From Gonapodya prolifera JEL478 (lineage: Eukaryota; Monoblepharomycota; Monoblepharidomycetes; Monoblepharidales; Gonapodyaceae), in the NCBI GenBank assembly GCA_001574975.1, contig KQ965775.1, forward strand, positions 188,293 to 236,178: 47,886 bases of DNA. The letters run 5' to 3'. The position numbers and the translations under genes are program-made. Positions 33,383 to 44,919 of this stretch are shown one piece after another. How positions within the stretch are numbered: position 1 is the stretch's first letter; every line of letters starts with the position of its first letter. The notes below the pieces were generated by a model. The model was not told where the DNA came from. It worked only from the letters and a program-made list of their open reading frames with translations, and did not search any database.

Positions 33383-34289
33383 ATGCACGACGAGATCGTG
33401 CCATTCCACCTCGAGCGCCTTCCATCGGAAATCCTTGACCGAATTTCGAATCTTCTCCCAGAGAGACTTGGTCTCCCGTTGCCGGCCTTGCTTTCGTCGA
33501 CCGACCGCAATCGCCGCACGAGCTCCGTTGCACTACCAATCTGAAGTAGATGCGCATGTCTCAGCGATCGAGCGTGAACCGGCTGATGTGGATGTGATTT
33601 CGGCAATCTGCGAAATGCTCACGATTGACATCAACAGCCGCGATTCGCAGGGACAGCAGGCATTATGTGTCGCATCTGAGGCCGGAAATGTCGATGTTGT
33701 TCGAATCCTGCTGAACGCCGGTGCGAGCGTGGACACCGATGGCGTGTTCGGTTTCGAAGACGGGAGAAACAATGCTTTCGACAGTGCAGTGATGGGTCGT
33801 CATATTGAAGTCGTCAAACGTCTCCTGGACAAGGGCGGTGACATCCGCCGCACCGCCATGGCCCTTTCGATGGCGTCGGCTTGGGGATTCTATGACATTG
33901 TTGAATGTTTGCTCGCCCATAGGTCGGATGCCAACATCCAGGACGACGACGGAGACTATCCGCTGACCCAAGCGGCAACGAACGCACATTTGGATATTTT
34001 GAGACTGCTTCTTGACCACGGGGCAGACTTCAACGCAGACTACGATGCTGCGCTTGTTTGCGCTTTTATGTCAGGGTACAAGGACATTGTGACACTTTTG
34101 ATTGAGCGGGACGGCAATGGGCGCCTGAACCTCGATGCAGCTCTTCTAGTGGCATTTGAGGAGTCCAGGATGGATATAGTGAATTTACTTACCACCATGG
34201 GGCGGACGCAGGCAATATTGGCATGCTACATATGGTCTGACACTTCCTGTGGTGACAGTGATTTAGGTAAAGGGCACTGTGGAAAATAA
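33383..34289 (+). CDS. F-box / ankyrin-repeat protein
   Basis: The N-terminus HLERLPSEILDRISNLLPER resembles an F-box start. It is followed by HVSAIEREPADVDVISAICE and about six ankyrin-like repeats (QALCVASEAGNVDVVRILLN, HIEVVKRLLDKGGDI, AHLDILRLLLDHGADF, DIVTLLIE, DIVNLLTT). The frame changes between the two parts. A 52-nt intron, 33454-33505 (donor GTCTCC, acceptor CACGAG), closes the phase but has a poor donor; a 1-nt indel is the alternative. The C-terminal 25 residues are not repeat-like. Such F-box/ankyrin proteins are expanded in chytrid genomes and probably recruit substrates to SCF ligases (inference). Confidence 0.65.
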
Positions 34290-34380
34290 TTGAATGATGC
34301 CGGGAACGAGTTGCATCTTTCGCGGACCATGCACCACTTCGGTCTGTGCCAAAAATCTTGTGTCTCTTTCTCTGATCAAT

Positions 34381-36208
34381 ATGGTAAGCACCGATTGGCC
34401 GCACCGGCGGTTAAGAAAGCAACCTCTTGTGAGCACTACTGACGGTCGACGTGATCTCCCTCTCCATCATTGTGAAACCTCCAGAAAGTGAAGACCATTT
34501 CTCGCCTCGAGTCCGATTACACTCGGGAGCGATCCAACGACATCTTCAAAGTACAACGGAATAGAGACCCAACGCTCCACCCATTTGAGCGTGCGCGGGA
34601 GTACACCAGAGCTCTCAATGCCGTGAAGCTCGAACGCCTCTTCGCCAAACCGTTCGTTCGAGCCTTGGAGGGCCACCAAGACGGAGTTTACTGCCTGGCG
34701 CGACATCCCTCACGCATTACAACCCTCGTCTCAGGAAGTGCGGACGGCGAAGTTAGGGTGTGGAACAATGCGACTGGAAATGTTGCGTGGTTGCTTCGAC
34801 CGGCCCACAAGGGCTTTGTCCGGGGCATTGCGTTTGCTCCCACAGAAACGAACGTTTTTTTTACTTGTGGAGATGACAAAGTAGTGCGGATGTGGAACGG
34901 GGCGGCCGCGGGAGAACTGGGCGAGGAACGAGACCAAGCCGCACCGTCATCCTCTTCATCCCCCTTCGTCCTCGACACTCCCACCACGACTGCTCCCACC
35001 GCGTCTCAAACCTTCCAACCCTCCGCCGCTCCGCTCACCAGTATCGACCATCATTCCACACGACCCCTCTTTGCGACAACCTCTTCTGCTGTGGAGCTGT
35101 GGGAACACTCTCGATTGAAACCTATTAGGCGCTTCGAGTGGGGTTGCGAATCCCTGTCTGCGGTGAAGTTCAACGGGACACATGGGGATGTGCTGGCGGC
35201 ATGCGGGAGCGATCGAACGGTTACTGTCTACGACGTGCGCCAAGAGAAGGCAGTGCAGAAAGTAGTCCTCGCTGTGAGTATTGGAAGGGCAATTTTTGTT
35301 ATCGGGATGGGAGAGAGAAAGCAGGAACGCTTGGGACCGAGGTTCCCATCAACGGAACACTCCACGTCCTTTGTACCAAGGGCATGTCCCGCTTCGATGG
35401 CCGCATGTTTCCCAATGACTCCTTGCTGAGCTGAATCTGCCTCCTATCCTCACAGATGCGGTCCAACGCCATCAGCTGGAACCCCCAAGAACCCTTCAAC
35501 TTCGCCGTTGCAAACGAGGATCACAACGCTTACCTGTTTGACATGCGAAATCTCGCACAATCGAGATTGATTTACAAGGACCACGTCTCTGCGGTGTGAG
35601 TGGTATTTTGATCGCCCTCTTGATTTAGGACAGACCAAGAGCCATCTGCTTCCCCCAGCATCGACATCGACTTCAGCCCGACTGGAGCGGAACTCGCCAC
35701 TGCCTCTTGGGATCGCACTCTGCGCATTTTCTCGGCGAACACGGGCCACTCTCGTGACGTGTACCATACCCAGCGAATGCAGCGTGTCACAGCTGTTCGG
35801 TGGAGCTTGGACGCACGATGGGTGTTTTCGGGCAGTGACGAAGGGAACGTCCGGGTGTGGAGAGGGGATGCGGGAAGCAGAGCGGCGACAGTGAGTTTGT
35901 TTTTGTGGGAATGCGGTGAAAATAGTGATGTGACCTGACCTGTGTACTCTTTTCAGCAAACTCCGCGCCAACAAACGGCGAGCTCCTACCGAGCTACTCT
36001 GGCCTCCAGATTTTCGCACCTTCCGGAGATCCGCCGAATCGCCAATCACCGCAGAGTACCCAAGGCTGTCACTGTTGCGAAGCGGACCAAGGAGGATATG
36101 GAAGAGAGCCAGAAGAGGAAGCTCAAGAATTTCGAGAAGCATTCGAAGCCGGGCACCGTGCAATGGAAAGCGGAGAGGAAGAAGAGCATCGTGGAGGTAG
36201 AGCAGTGA
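34381..36208 (+). CDS. SOF1: SSU processome WD40 protein Sof1 / DCAF13
   Basis: Nucleolar component of the small-subunit processome needed for 18S rRNA maturation. Exons 34381-34383, 34485-35273, 35456-35595, 35659-35890, 35957-36208 give 471 residues. The first coding exon is the ATG alone; it joins KVKTISRLESDYTRER, the conserved Sof1 start. Then come HPFERAREYTRALNAVKLER and FAKPFVRALEGHQDGVYCLA, seven WD40 blades, and the Sof1-specific C-terminus: SRDVYHTQRMQRV, SRFSHLPEIRRIANHRRVPK and a basic tail. An insertion rich in Ser/Pro/Thr (~residues 147-185) lies in a blade loop, longer than in yeast. This is a firm call. Confidence 0.93.
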
Positions 36209-36302
36209 TCCGTTTGCCACAGAATATCAATTCGTATTATGTACATAATATATCGCATGAATCGCATTTTCTAGAAATTCGACTGTGATCTTCACATGAC
36301 CG

Positions 36303-36612
36303 AATTTCTGTAAAGGACTTGAATGCATGAAGTTTTCGGCATCCGCCGGAAGAACAGGAATCAAATTTGCCCACAACTCGGAATCACGGTATTCCCTTTG
36401 GCAAATGTATCGGAGGTTCTGACCCGAAGGAACCAGAAAACGGCAAACTAAAGAATTCCGACGACCTGGAAGAAGAACCCACAGCACCCCCGCCTCCCGC
36501 CATTGAAGACCCGAGTCCGGAAGTGTTCGAATCCATCGCAAGTCTCATTGACAAACGTCAGCTGTTACCGGACGTGGAACCTTTTCAGAAAGTAAAACCC
36601 GAAGACGTGAAT
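36303..36612 (+). CDS. Possible upstream exon of PEX14 (start unresolved)
   Basis: An open stretch without an ATG, coding-like and acidic/Pro-rich (NSDDLEEEPTAPPPPAIEDP, then LIDKRQLLPDVEPFQKVKPE). It ends at a GTGAGT donor (36613) whose acceptor (36715) leads in frame through Arg-Lys into the PEX14 start Met. This suggests an N-terminal extension of ~90-100 residues, or a separate transcript exon. No initiating exon was found between it and SOF1, whose stop is only ~95 bp upstream. Confidence 0.35.
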
Positions 36613-36721
36613 GTGAGTGATACATTGGCGGTTTCAGCATCACTTGGTCGTAAATGTCACATACATCTCCCCTCGGGGTTCTCGCCGCCCTGACGTCTTT
36701 TCCCGATATAACCAGCGAAAA

Positions 36722-38042
36722 ATGGCTATTCGAGAAGACGTTGTGCAGAGCGCTGTCAAATTTCTGAAGGACCCCAAGGTGCGTCGGCGAGGACTGCCGT
36801 TCTTCCTTTCAGTCCGCATAAGCAACGTTCCTCGACATCAAGGTCCAGCAAGCGCCCCTAGCCCGCCGCGTCGCCTTTCTGGAATCTAAAGGACTGACTT
36901 CCGAAGAAATTGAGGATGCCATGTCCCGCTCGGGCACTTCTGGATCCACACCATCCGCCTCCAGCACGACATCCGCAACGACCGCCAGCGCCGCCCCTGC
37001 CCAACCGAGTCTTGCTCCTTACGCTCAAAATCCACCGTACCCTAACCAGCCTCAGCCTTACTACCCCCAGCAGCCTGGCTACCCTCAACAACCTGGCTAC
37101 CCGCAGCAACCAGGGTACCCACAGCAACCTGGTCCATACCCACCTTACCCCTACCAACCCTACCCGCCTTTCCCTCAGGAGCAACCTATCAGACAGCGTG
37201 ACTGGCGTGACTACACACTCGCTGGCATTGGAGCGGTCGCGGGAGCATATGTCATTGGAGTTGCCGTCAAGGTACGCAACGTCTGTAGCCACATTCGCAT
37301 GGCCCGAGCTGATCGTTTTCGATTTTCTGCATGCAGAACTGGCTCCTACCATACCTCGCCCTTCCCGCCTCCGTCGCTCTAACTCAAGACCGCAAACTTG
37401 TTACCGACTCGCTCTCCACCACGTCGACGGCCATCACGGCCGTTCAGCAGGAGACGGCTGAGTTGATAAAGAGCGTGGAGTCGCAAGTCACCAAGGTCGA
37501 CACGGCGCTTGAGGCCATCGACAAGGCGTTGAAGGACATGAAGGAGGCGGATGACCGGCGGGAGGACGAGGTGAAGTCGCTCAAGGATGATTTGGAGAAC
37601 ATCAAGTCTTTGATTCCAAAGGTGTGCAATGGTGCGGTTTTTCGCGGAGGTCGATTCGCTAAATCCGTCGTTACCCACCACACAGGTGGTCGACAAACAG
37701 AAGGAAAACCACTCCGCCGTCCTCACCGACCTCCAATCCGAAATCAAGTCTCTGAAATCCCTCATCCTCAACCGTCGCATCGTCCCGCTCGGGGGCGAAT
37801 CTTCCTCATCCTCCCCGGACGCTTCGTTCTCCTCGCAAGCGGATGCTTCCGCCGTCAACGGATCTGCCTCACCCTCTGTGCCGTCGATACCAGGAACTGT
37901 GACGGGGGCGAGCAAGTACCTTCAGGCGAAGCCGAGCATTCCTGCTTGGCAGTTGGAGCAGCAGAAGAGGGCGGAGGAGGCCGCGAAGAAAAAGGCCGAG
38001 GAAGGCGCGGCCGGGGCGAATGCTGACGCTGTGGCAGCGTAG
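36722..38042 (+). CDS. PEX14: Peroxisomal docking protein Pex14
   Basis: Peroxisomal membrane docking factor for the PTS1/PTS2 receptor Pex5/Pex7. Exons 36722-36778, 36843-37271, 37337-37621, 37686-38042 give 375 residues. The N-terminal Pex5-binding domain is clear: REDVVQSAVKFLKDPKVQQA, then LARRVAFLESKGLTSEEIED. A Pro/Gln/Tyr-rich linker contains four YPQQPG repeats. A membrane segment, GIGAVAGAYVIGVAV (~residues 147-161), is followed by a coiled coil (SVESQVTKVDTALEAIDKAL) and an Ala/Lys-rich tail. Met 36722 gives a complete Pex14 of usual size; an upstream in-frame exon may extend it. Confidence 0.88.
37062..37133 (+). repeat. 4 x 18-bp coding repeat in PEX14
   Basis: Four consecutive copies of an 18-bp unit encoding YPQQPG, with synonymous differences between copies. 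It lies in the linker before the membrane segment. Confidence 0.9.
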
Positions 38043-39187
38043 ATCGGTGTGTCTTTGCATTATTAATGTCACATGAGCGATAGGAATCTTGCACGAGAGA
38101 CACAACATCTGAGCCGCACCCTACTGCGATGTTCATTTGTCGGAAGAGTTTACAGCTCCATCTAAACGCTATTGCCCGTTTAGAGGTCTAATGCTGGTTA
38201 TTGCTTCTGTGCTAATTCTCAGAAAGTGCATAGATTTTCGCAGAAATCTACAGAATACTTAAATCTCCTGTGCCACAAAGTGCCCCGTGCAAACAAGACA
38301 TCCTCAAGTACCGGTGTCCAAAGCATGTTACCGCAACCCACCAAATCCAATACTCCAGTGAGTTTCCACCAACGAGCGAGCGCGCGCACCAGCAAACCTC
38401 TTGCTTTGGGTCAATCGCTCCCCTGGCGTGCTGGATTCGTCCCGCCTTGCTCCCCCGGCGTCCTTCCAGTCTCGTCACTGACCGTCGCACTTCCAGATTT
38501 CCATCTGCCTGCTCCGATAGCACGTCGAGCGATTCACCCCATGAATTTGACTGCAGAAGGTGTGTATTTGCTCTGATTTGTGGACGAATCGGTTGACGGA
38601 TCACGTTTCCAAAGTCCAGGATCGCGAGATTTTCGACGCGTCTTCCTCACGGCCTCCCACCCTTCTCTACCTCAGTACGCCACATCGAGAACCAGGCAGA
38701 CCCAGATTGAATGGTGCGTGACGTATCAGCATATCTCTCGGTCCAATGTGGATCTTTCGCAGACCGCTCGACCAGATGCCTTGCGCATTTGGTCCGCCTG
38801 CACGCATCCATAAGTCCGAAGAACTTGCTGCTCTCGTCCGTTGCGGCGTCTGTCTTATCGAGGTCGCCGAGCCCGTCGTCTAGCCCGTCATCGAGTGTCT
38901 TGGTGGGGGAACGCAAGTTGAAAGACGGAGTGACGGGAGTGATGTGTAGAGGTCCGTCCTTGTGTATCGGCTGACGTAGTGCCGTATGCTTTTGTTTTTT
39001 TTTTGTATGTCAAAGAAATGTGATGCTTTGAAACAATAAAACATTTATATTTTCCTCAACGAAAGCGTAATTGTGGGTTACTTGTCTTCACTGTGTTCGC
39101 AATAATGAAAAGGGAGTGCAGCGCGTAAAGTGGAATACGCCGCTATGGTCACTAAGCTCGTTTTCTCCAAACAGCGTGCAGTGGACG
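38043..39187. other. Region between PEX14 and NOC2, coding content doubtful
   Basis: Possible coding pieces around 38300-38975 on the plus strand: ACSDSTSSDSPHEFDCRR before a GTGTGT donor, then RDFRRVFLTASHPSLPQYA, and a Ser-rich stretch SVLSRSPSPSSSPSSSVL ending at 38974. They could be exons of a small Ser-rich gene, but I found no set of junctions that closes in phase. The last ~200 bp are AT-rich and contain a T9 run. Confidence 0.3.
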
Positions 39188-42100
39188 ATGGGGAAGGTCA
39201 GTGGACAAATGCGGCACAGCGACTGCATTTCCACTTGTACTTACACTTGAATTCCCACCTGCGACCTTCCATCGCCCAATTGCACGCGCATGTGCAGGCA
39301 CCGAAGGCGACAAAGAAGTTCATCAAGAACAGACTCAAACCAGAGCTGGAGAGAAGAAAAAAGGCAAAGAAGTTCACGCAGCAGAAAACCGCAAAGAAGG
39401 GTGGCGCAAAGGGGCAGGGGCAGGCGATAGGTGCGTTGGTGTGGGAATGTCCCGTGGATTGGAGTGACATTGGTCGTGCCATTCTTCGCCAGCCAAGGGA
39501 GGCAACCCACGGGCACCACGATCCACGCGTGACAACGATCCGGAGGAGGAGGAGTACGACGCGGGAGACTTCTCGGAAGGGTCGGATGACGGCGAGGAAG
39601 GTCTTGGTTCGGACGGCGACAGCGACATCGAGGACGATGCCGTTCGGGGACTCTATGATGAGGTGGAAGATGCGGAAGGAAGTGAAAACGGGTCGGAAAG
39701 GGACGTGCTGGATGACTTGTTCGACTTAGGTGAGTGAAGATGTCATTGGTCCGCGTGTGCCAGAGGCGGTGAACTCTAAAGCGTCCTTGCTGAACCCTCC
39801 AAACAACAACAACAAAATAGATTCGGGAAGTGAAGCAGGCACCACGGCAGGAGGCGATGACGACGACGCGGCGAGCGAACCGGACCTCGGCATGGACCTG
39901 GTCAAACTCAAAGAAACCGATCCCAAATTCTACAAATACCTTCAGGACAATGACAAGGAGCTCCTCGCGTTCAATCGCGACGACGACGACGACGACCAGG
40001 ATGGCGAAGAGGGCGCCGCGGAGGAGGGTGACATGATGGACGAGGACGAGGACGACACCGCTCCCAAGAAACTCACCAAACCCGCCAAACAACCCAAATC
40101 CAAACCCACCAAACCCTCCCGCGCCGTTACCACACTCACAAAGGCGCATCTCGCGGCATGGGAGAAGCTGCTGGTCGAGGCCAAGTCGCTTAAGGCCGCC
40201 AAGCGCGTGCTCCTGGCTCTTCGTGCCGCGCTGGCGGAACGCGACGGCGATGATAGTCAGGGGAGGAGAACGGCGTATAGGATTGACGAGCCTGCTGGTA
40301 CGCGTTTGCGTGGTGTTTGGTTTTGACCGGCGCCCACTTCACATACCCCGACTTTCCCGTGTCCGAATTTCTCATTTCCACCAACGTGCACTCCCGACCA
40401 TCCGCAACCCATCCAGTCTTCAACCGCCTCATCGTCATCACACTCACCCGCCTCCCCCCCGTCTACTCCCACCACCTCTCCTCACCAACGCCCAAAAAAC
40501 CCTCGGCTCACGCACCCCTCCCATCCGCGCACCCATCCTGGCCCCGCCTACACCCGCTCATCAAGTCCCACGCCCGCCTGCTCCTCACCTTGATCGCCCA
40601 ACTCCGCAACGCCGACACCCTCCACTTCGCCCTGTCCAAACTGCCCGCTCACGCCCCCTTGGTCGCGGCCTTCCCGCGCTCGGCGCGGCAGCTCGCCAAA
40701 ACACTCCTTGCGACATGGTCTGCGCCCGCAACCGCCGTATCAGCCGACACGCGCCGCACCGCATACGCCGCCTTTCGCGCCCTGGCGGCCGCGAACGGGT
40801 TGCCGAGGGGGAAAGCACTACGCGCCATGTACCTCGCTTACGCACGCTCAGCGCGCGTACTGACTGTCCGTGTGGCGCCCGCGATCGAGGTCATGGCGGA
40901 GTGCTTCGTGGACGCTGTTGCGTGGGATGTCGCAGAGGCGTACCAGGTCGGGTATGGCTGCTTGAGGGAGATTGCGGGGTGGGTCAGGGCGGGCGTTGCG
41001 GCAAAGGAAAAGGTGAAGTTCTCGTGCTTGTCGACCGCCCGCCGCGTCGGGGTCCTCACCCCCACCCCTTCACCATAAGGACTCGCACCGTCGGATCTAC
41101 TCCTGGCCCTTCCTCCTCCGCCTCCACCTCTGGTCGCGCGTCCTCTCCACATACTGCACATCCTCTTCCCCCGCCGACACACCGCTACGCCTGCTCGTGT
41201 ACCCCTTCATTCAGCTCGCGACCGGCGCCGTGCGGATAAATCCGGGCGCGCGGTTCTACCCGTTCAGGATCCACGTTGTCCGGCTGTTGGCTGAGACGGC
41301 GAGCGCGGTGGGCGTGTATGTCCCGCTTACGGCGTACCTTACGGACGTCCTCGAGGCGCTCACGAAAGGGGGCACACTGGGGAAGGGGAGTAAGGTCAAG
41401 GGGTTGGAGTGGAAGTATGCGGTTAAGGCAGGGAAGCAGCATTTAGGGGCAAGGGTTTACTTGGTGAGTATTAGTGTTTGATCGTGGCGGGTCCTTCGGG
41501 GAGATATCTGATACGCTTGCGCGCACCATCGCATGTCGCTGTGCAGGATGCCCTCGTGGACGAAGTCTCCTTCACCCTCCTCGAGGTCTTCACGCTTGTG
41601 TCGCGCTCCATCGGGTTCCCAGAGATTGCGCTGCACCCGCTTGTGCATATGCGGCGGTTCATGAAGGCCGTCGGCGGGTTCGCGCCCCGATGGCGTAAAG
41701 CCGTCCAGGCCGTCGTGGATAAGGCTGAGCTGAACGCCAAGTGGGTCGAGGAGAAGAGGTCTAAGGTCGAGTTTAGCCCGTTGGAGCAGAACAAAGTGGT
41801 GAGTGAGCGACCTGGCGTAGATGGTGTGCAGGAAGGGTAAGTACGCTAACGTGTGTTATCATCCCGCAGCGCGCCTTCCTCTCGGACGTGTCCAACGCCG
41901 CCACTCCCATCGGGCAGCACTACGAGCAAGCGCTGAAAGTTCGGCTGAAGCTCGAAGCGGAAATGGAGGAGCACGCGCGGACGGAGGATGAGAAGGACGA
42001 CGACGACGATAAGGGATCCTCGGATTGTGATTATTGGCCTGAGCAGAGGCCTAGGAAGAAGACAAGTAAAGGCGCCAAGGGGGGGAAGGGAGGGAAGGGC

Positions 42101-42367
42101 GCCAAGGGCGGGAAAGCGGAGGTGGAGGTTGAGGAGGATGACGACGACGAACTTTTGCCCAAGGAAGAACGGAAGGGTGGGAAGGGAAATGGGAAGAAGA
42201 CTGCCGTCGGTTCGAAACCAACGGAACAGGCGAAAGCGAAAGCGAAACGGGCTCCTCTGTCTGACGCTTCAGGACAGTCGTCGGGAGAGGACATTGTTGG
42301 TGATGTCACGAGCATGGACGATCTTCTCGGGGGACCGCCCCGAAAGAAGAAGAAGCGCTCGGCGTGA
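39188..42367 (+). CDS. NOC2: Nucleolar complex protein 2 (Noc2)
   Basis: Ribosome biogenesis factor; Noc1-Noc2 and Noc2-Noc3 dimers escort pre-60S particles out of the nucleolus. Eight exons (39188-39196, 39298-39430, 39493-39729, 39821-40297, 40417-41012, 41080-41463, 41547-41798, 41870-42367) give 861 residues. The first exon is nine bases (MGK), spliced to APKATKKFIKNRLKPELERR, the family start. There is an acidic region (EEEEYDAGDFSEGSDDGEEG), then LGMDLVKLKETDPKFYKYLQ and helical repeats with [51 protein letters not shown] and YPFRIHVVRLLAETA. The C-terminus is Lys/Gly/Asp-rich, basic and acidic in alternation, longer than in yeast. This is a firm call. Confidence 0.93.
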
Positions 42368-42483
42368 ATATAAGAATTTATTTGTGTTGCAATTGCTGTT
42401 TTTGACACCCTCGTATTGCATAGTAAATACATATAATCTCTTAGATGAGTTAAGAAAGGCTACGAGATGAGGGACAAGAATGG

Positions 42484-43546
42484 TCAAAGAATTTGCGACC
42501 GCTTGGTGATACATGGTGGCACCCACTTGACACTCTTTGGAGTCGCCGAAAAGTTGGGATTTGCGTTCCCATCTTTGGCGGTCAATAGCACGTTGCCGGT
42601 GCAACCCCAGTCTTGGTAAGACGAGTGAAACATAAGCGCACACGTCAAGCAGACGAATATTGTTGGCCTACCGCTGTAGAAGGTCGCAGTGGCACCACTG
42701 GTAAGTTTGAACGATCCAGAAGGATTGTCAAATCCGCTGTGTGATCACGCGAACGGTTAGGATGCACTTCATACATGCCGCGTTTCTGTACTCACAAGCA
42801 GCCCGCGTTACCGCCAGTCTGGCTCGACCACCCTCCAAAGTTGGCAAGAGAGAAGAGCTGCACTCCTGGAGTGTAGCCGAGGTTTACGGTCTGAAGAGAC
42901 GGAAGGAGATAAGCAACCAGCCACCAGTCACCAGGAATAGTTCAATGCAGCGGTTTGCTCACGGTTGATGTAGCGCCTAAGTTCAAACTAAAAGCAAACC
43001 CATCGTACGGTCATCCCACAGCGGTTTCGTGAACGTCATTGCACGGTCTCACCGAACACTGAGGGGCTTCGCCGAAAACTGCGTAGCTGGACTGTCGGTG
43101 CTCGAAACACCAAGGTCAGAACCTTGGCAGCCCCAGTCTATCGGAGGGAGACGGTGAGATCAGGTAGCTTTTGCAGGGTCGCCGACATCGCCTCCACGAA
43201 CCGCTATAGAACCGCGCCGATGTCGATGGAGAGAGCTTGTACGACTGGACGTCAACGCCTATGCCGCTAGTGTGTCCCGAAAAAGTCTTGGAAAGGTCTC
43301 ATTCTGCGTGGAGCTCTTCTGACTCACAAGCAGTCACCGTCAGTCCCGCCCGTTTGCGCGGACGTCCCGCTGTAGTTGGCGCCGTCCCAGTATATGATTG
43401 CAGGAGTGTATCCAAGGTTTGCGGTCTGTGGATTGGGTCGCGGTGAGCATCGCCAAGTCCAAGCGTTTGAGAGAGCGACACCTCACCTGAGCGAATCCTC
43501 TGGTGGCGAGAACGCCAACTACGAGAAAGCAAGCAAGAGCAGCCAT
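42484..43546 (-). CDS. Secreted two-module beta/gamma-crystallin-like protein
   Basis: Eight exons in order: 43487-43546, 43328-43425, 43202-43266, 43053-43137, 42963-42987, 42796-42890, 42672-42736, 42484-42611. They give 206 residues. Exon 1 is a signal peptide (MAALACFLVVGVLATRGFAQ). Module 1 has NLGYTPAIIYWDGANYSGTS, SYKLSPSTSARFYSG and DWGCQGSDLG. Module 2 has NLGYTPGVQLFSLANFGGWS, SFKLTSGATATFYSG and DWGCTGN. The spacing W-x4-Y-S-G and F-x4-F-G-G fits the crystallin Greek-key motif [YFW]-x4-[YFW]-x-G. Exons of the modules match in size and phase (98/65/85+25 versus 95/65/128), showing exon-level duplication. Role unknown; a calcium-stabilised wall, spore or antimicrobial surface protein is conceivable. 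Fold assignment rests on the motif only. Confidence 0.7.
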
Positions 43547-43849
43547 TTTTGTTGTCAGTAACTCAGACTTGAGATGCCGAAGGTAACGTTCTGTGAAGAT
43601 TTTTCTGTAAACTTGGCAAAATCCGCCCCCTCAGGATGTTCCTTTTGTCAGGAGGCACAACCCCCCAAACATAGCCAGAAACTCAGCCATGATGTGATTC
43701 ATCTCACTGACACAGCCAGTAATTTTCAACACTGTTCGTTAATAATCTGAAAGTATATTAGATACACTGCTACGACATTAGATTTTTACCACATCTTCCC
43801 CCAAAGTCTCATGTGAATCTGTGCGACGGGAAGTTATTATAACTCTGCA

Positions 43850-44919
43850 AATGAGACACATCAAGATAGCTTACTTCACACCTTTCGGCTGCTCCTGAGA
43901 CTTGGGGTCCTTGTTCCCTTGAGACGTGGTTAGAAGTTTCGTTCCTTTGCAACCTAGTCTTGATGGACATGAAGCGTTGAATTGGGGTTATGAACGGATC
44001 AAAAGTTGTTGGCCAGTTACATACCACTATAAAAGGTTGCTTTTGCGCCTTTTGTAAGCCGGAAAGACCCTGTGGTTTTCAAAGCCATTGAGTTCGTGCC
44101 GTTTGTTGGGAGGGTTGTTTATCAAAGTACACATGAAACACGATCGCACTTACAAACACCCAAACGACCTCCGGTCTGGCTGCTCCATCCTCCGAAATAT
44201 GGAAGAGAATATAGATGCACCCCAGGAGAGTAACCGTAACCGTCTAAGTGTGAGATTGAGTCAGTAATGAAATTCGACACGCCAGAGAACCAGCTTTTGT
44301 ACTTGCCGTTGTAAAGGCCGTCTCCCGAGCCGCGCGCGTTAATCTGCGGGCAGTTGAGTAGAGAGTCTGTTTTGTTTTGTTTTGTTTTGCTCTTGCGGCA
44401 AGAAATTCTCACCCTCATTCACTCACCGAACGCTGTATACTTCTTGTCACACCGTGCATTGGTTTGATCTTTGGAGGCATATCCGAGATCAGAGCCCTGG
44501 CAGCCCCAGTCTGGTGCACGAAACAAGAATATTTCTTGAATATATCATCGAATCACACCCTGGAGATTCCACCAACCACTATAGAAGCGTGCCGAAGATG
44601 ATGGAGAGAGCTTGAACGATTTCAACTCGATGCCGATCCCGCTATGTCCCAATTTTGAGCAAAACTGCACCGTTCTCAAGGTGGCCTGATTACTCACTAG
44701 CAACCGCCGTCCACTCCACCAGTCTGCGCCGATGTGCCAACATAATTGGGTTACGTGTAGTAGATAATCGCTGGAGAGTAATTGAGGTTTGTGGATTGTT
44801 CAAGTCGGGTGAGTAAAGTCGTTGCTTCGTTATACGTGACTCCACACCTGTACCAGAGCAGCGCCGGAGAGAACCACAACAGCCAGGCAGGCGGCAGCTG
44901 CGAATGTCAGTGCGCGCAT
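43850..44919 (-). pseudogene. Decayed paralog of the crystallin-like gene
   Basis: Same exon plan as its neighbour. The signal-peptide exon (44848-44919) is intact: MRALTFAAAACLAVVVLSGA. Exon 2 has lost its acceptor AG (CCACAAACC where the live copy has CCACAGACC) and carries an in-frame TAA after AIIYYT. Exons 3 and 4 are preserved (SFKLSPSSSARFYSG, DWGCQGSDLGYAS), but exon 4 ends one base out of phase. Exon 6 keeps YSPGVHLYSLPYFGGWSSQT. Exon 7 is frameshifted, and exon 8 has TAG in place of the TGG of DWGC. A (TTTTG)4 run lies in an intron near 44370. Multiple independent lesions make this a dead gene. Confidence 0.75.

Noticed and set aside
36227-36541. Minus-strand frame of ~100 codons upstream of PEX14
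   Set aside because: Antisense to a better coding-like plus-strand stretch; no start context or family support.
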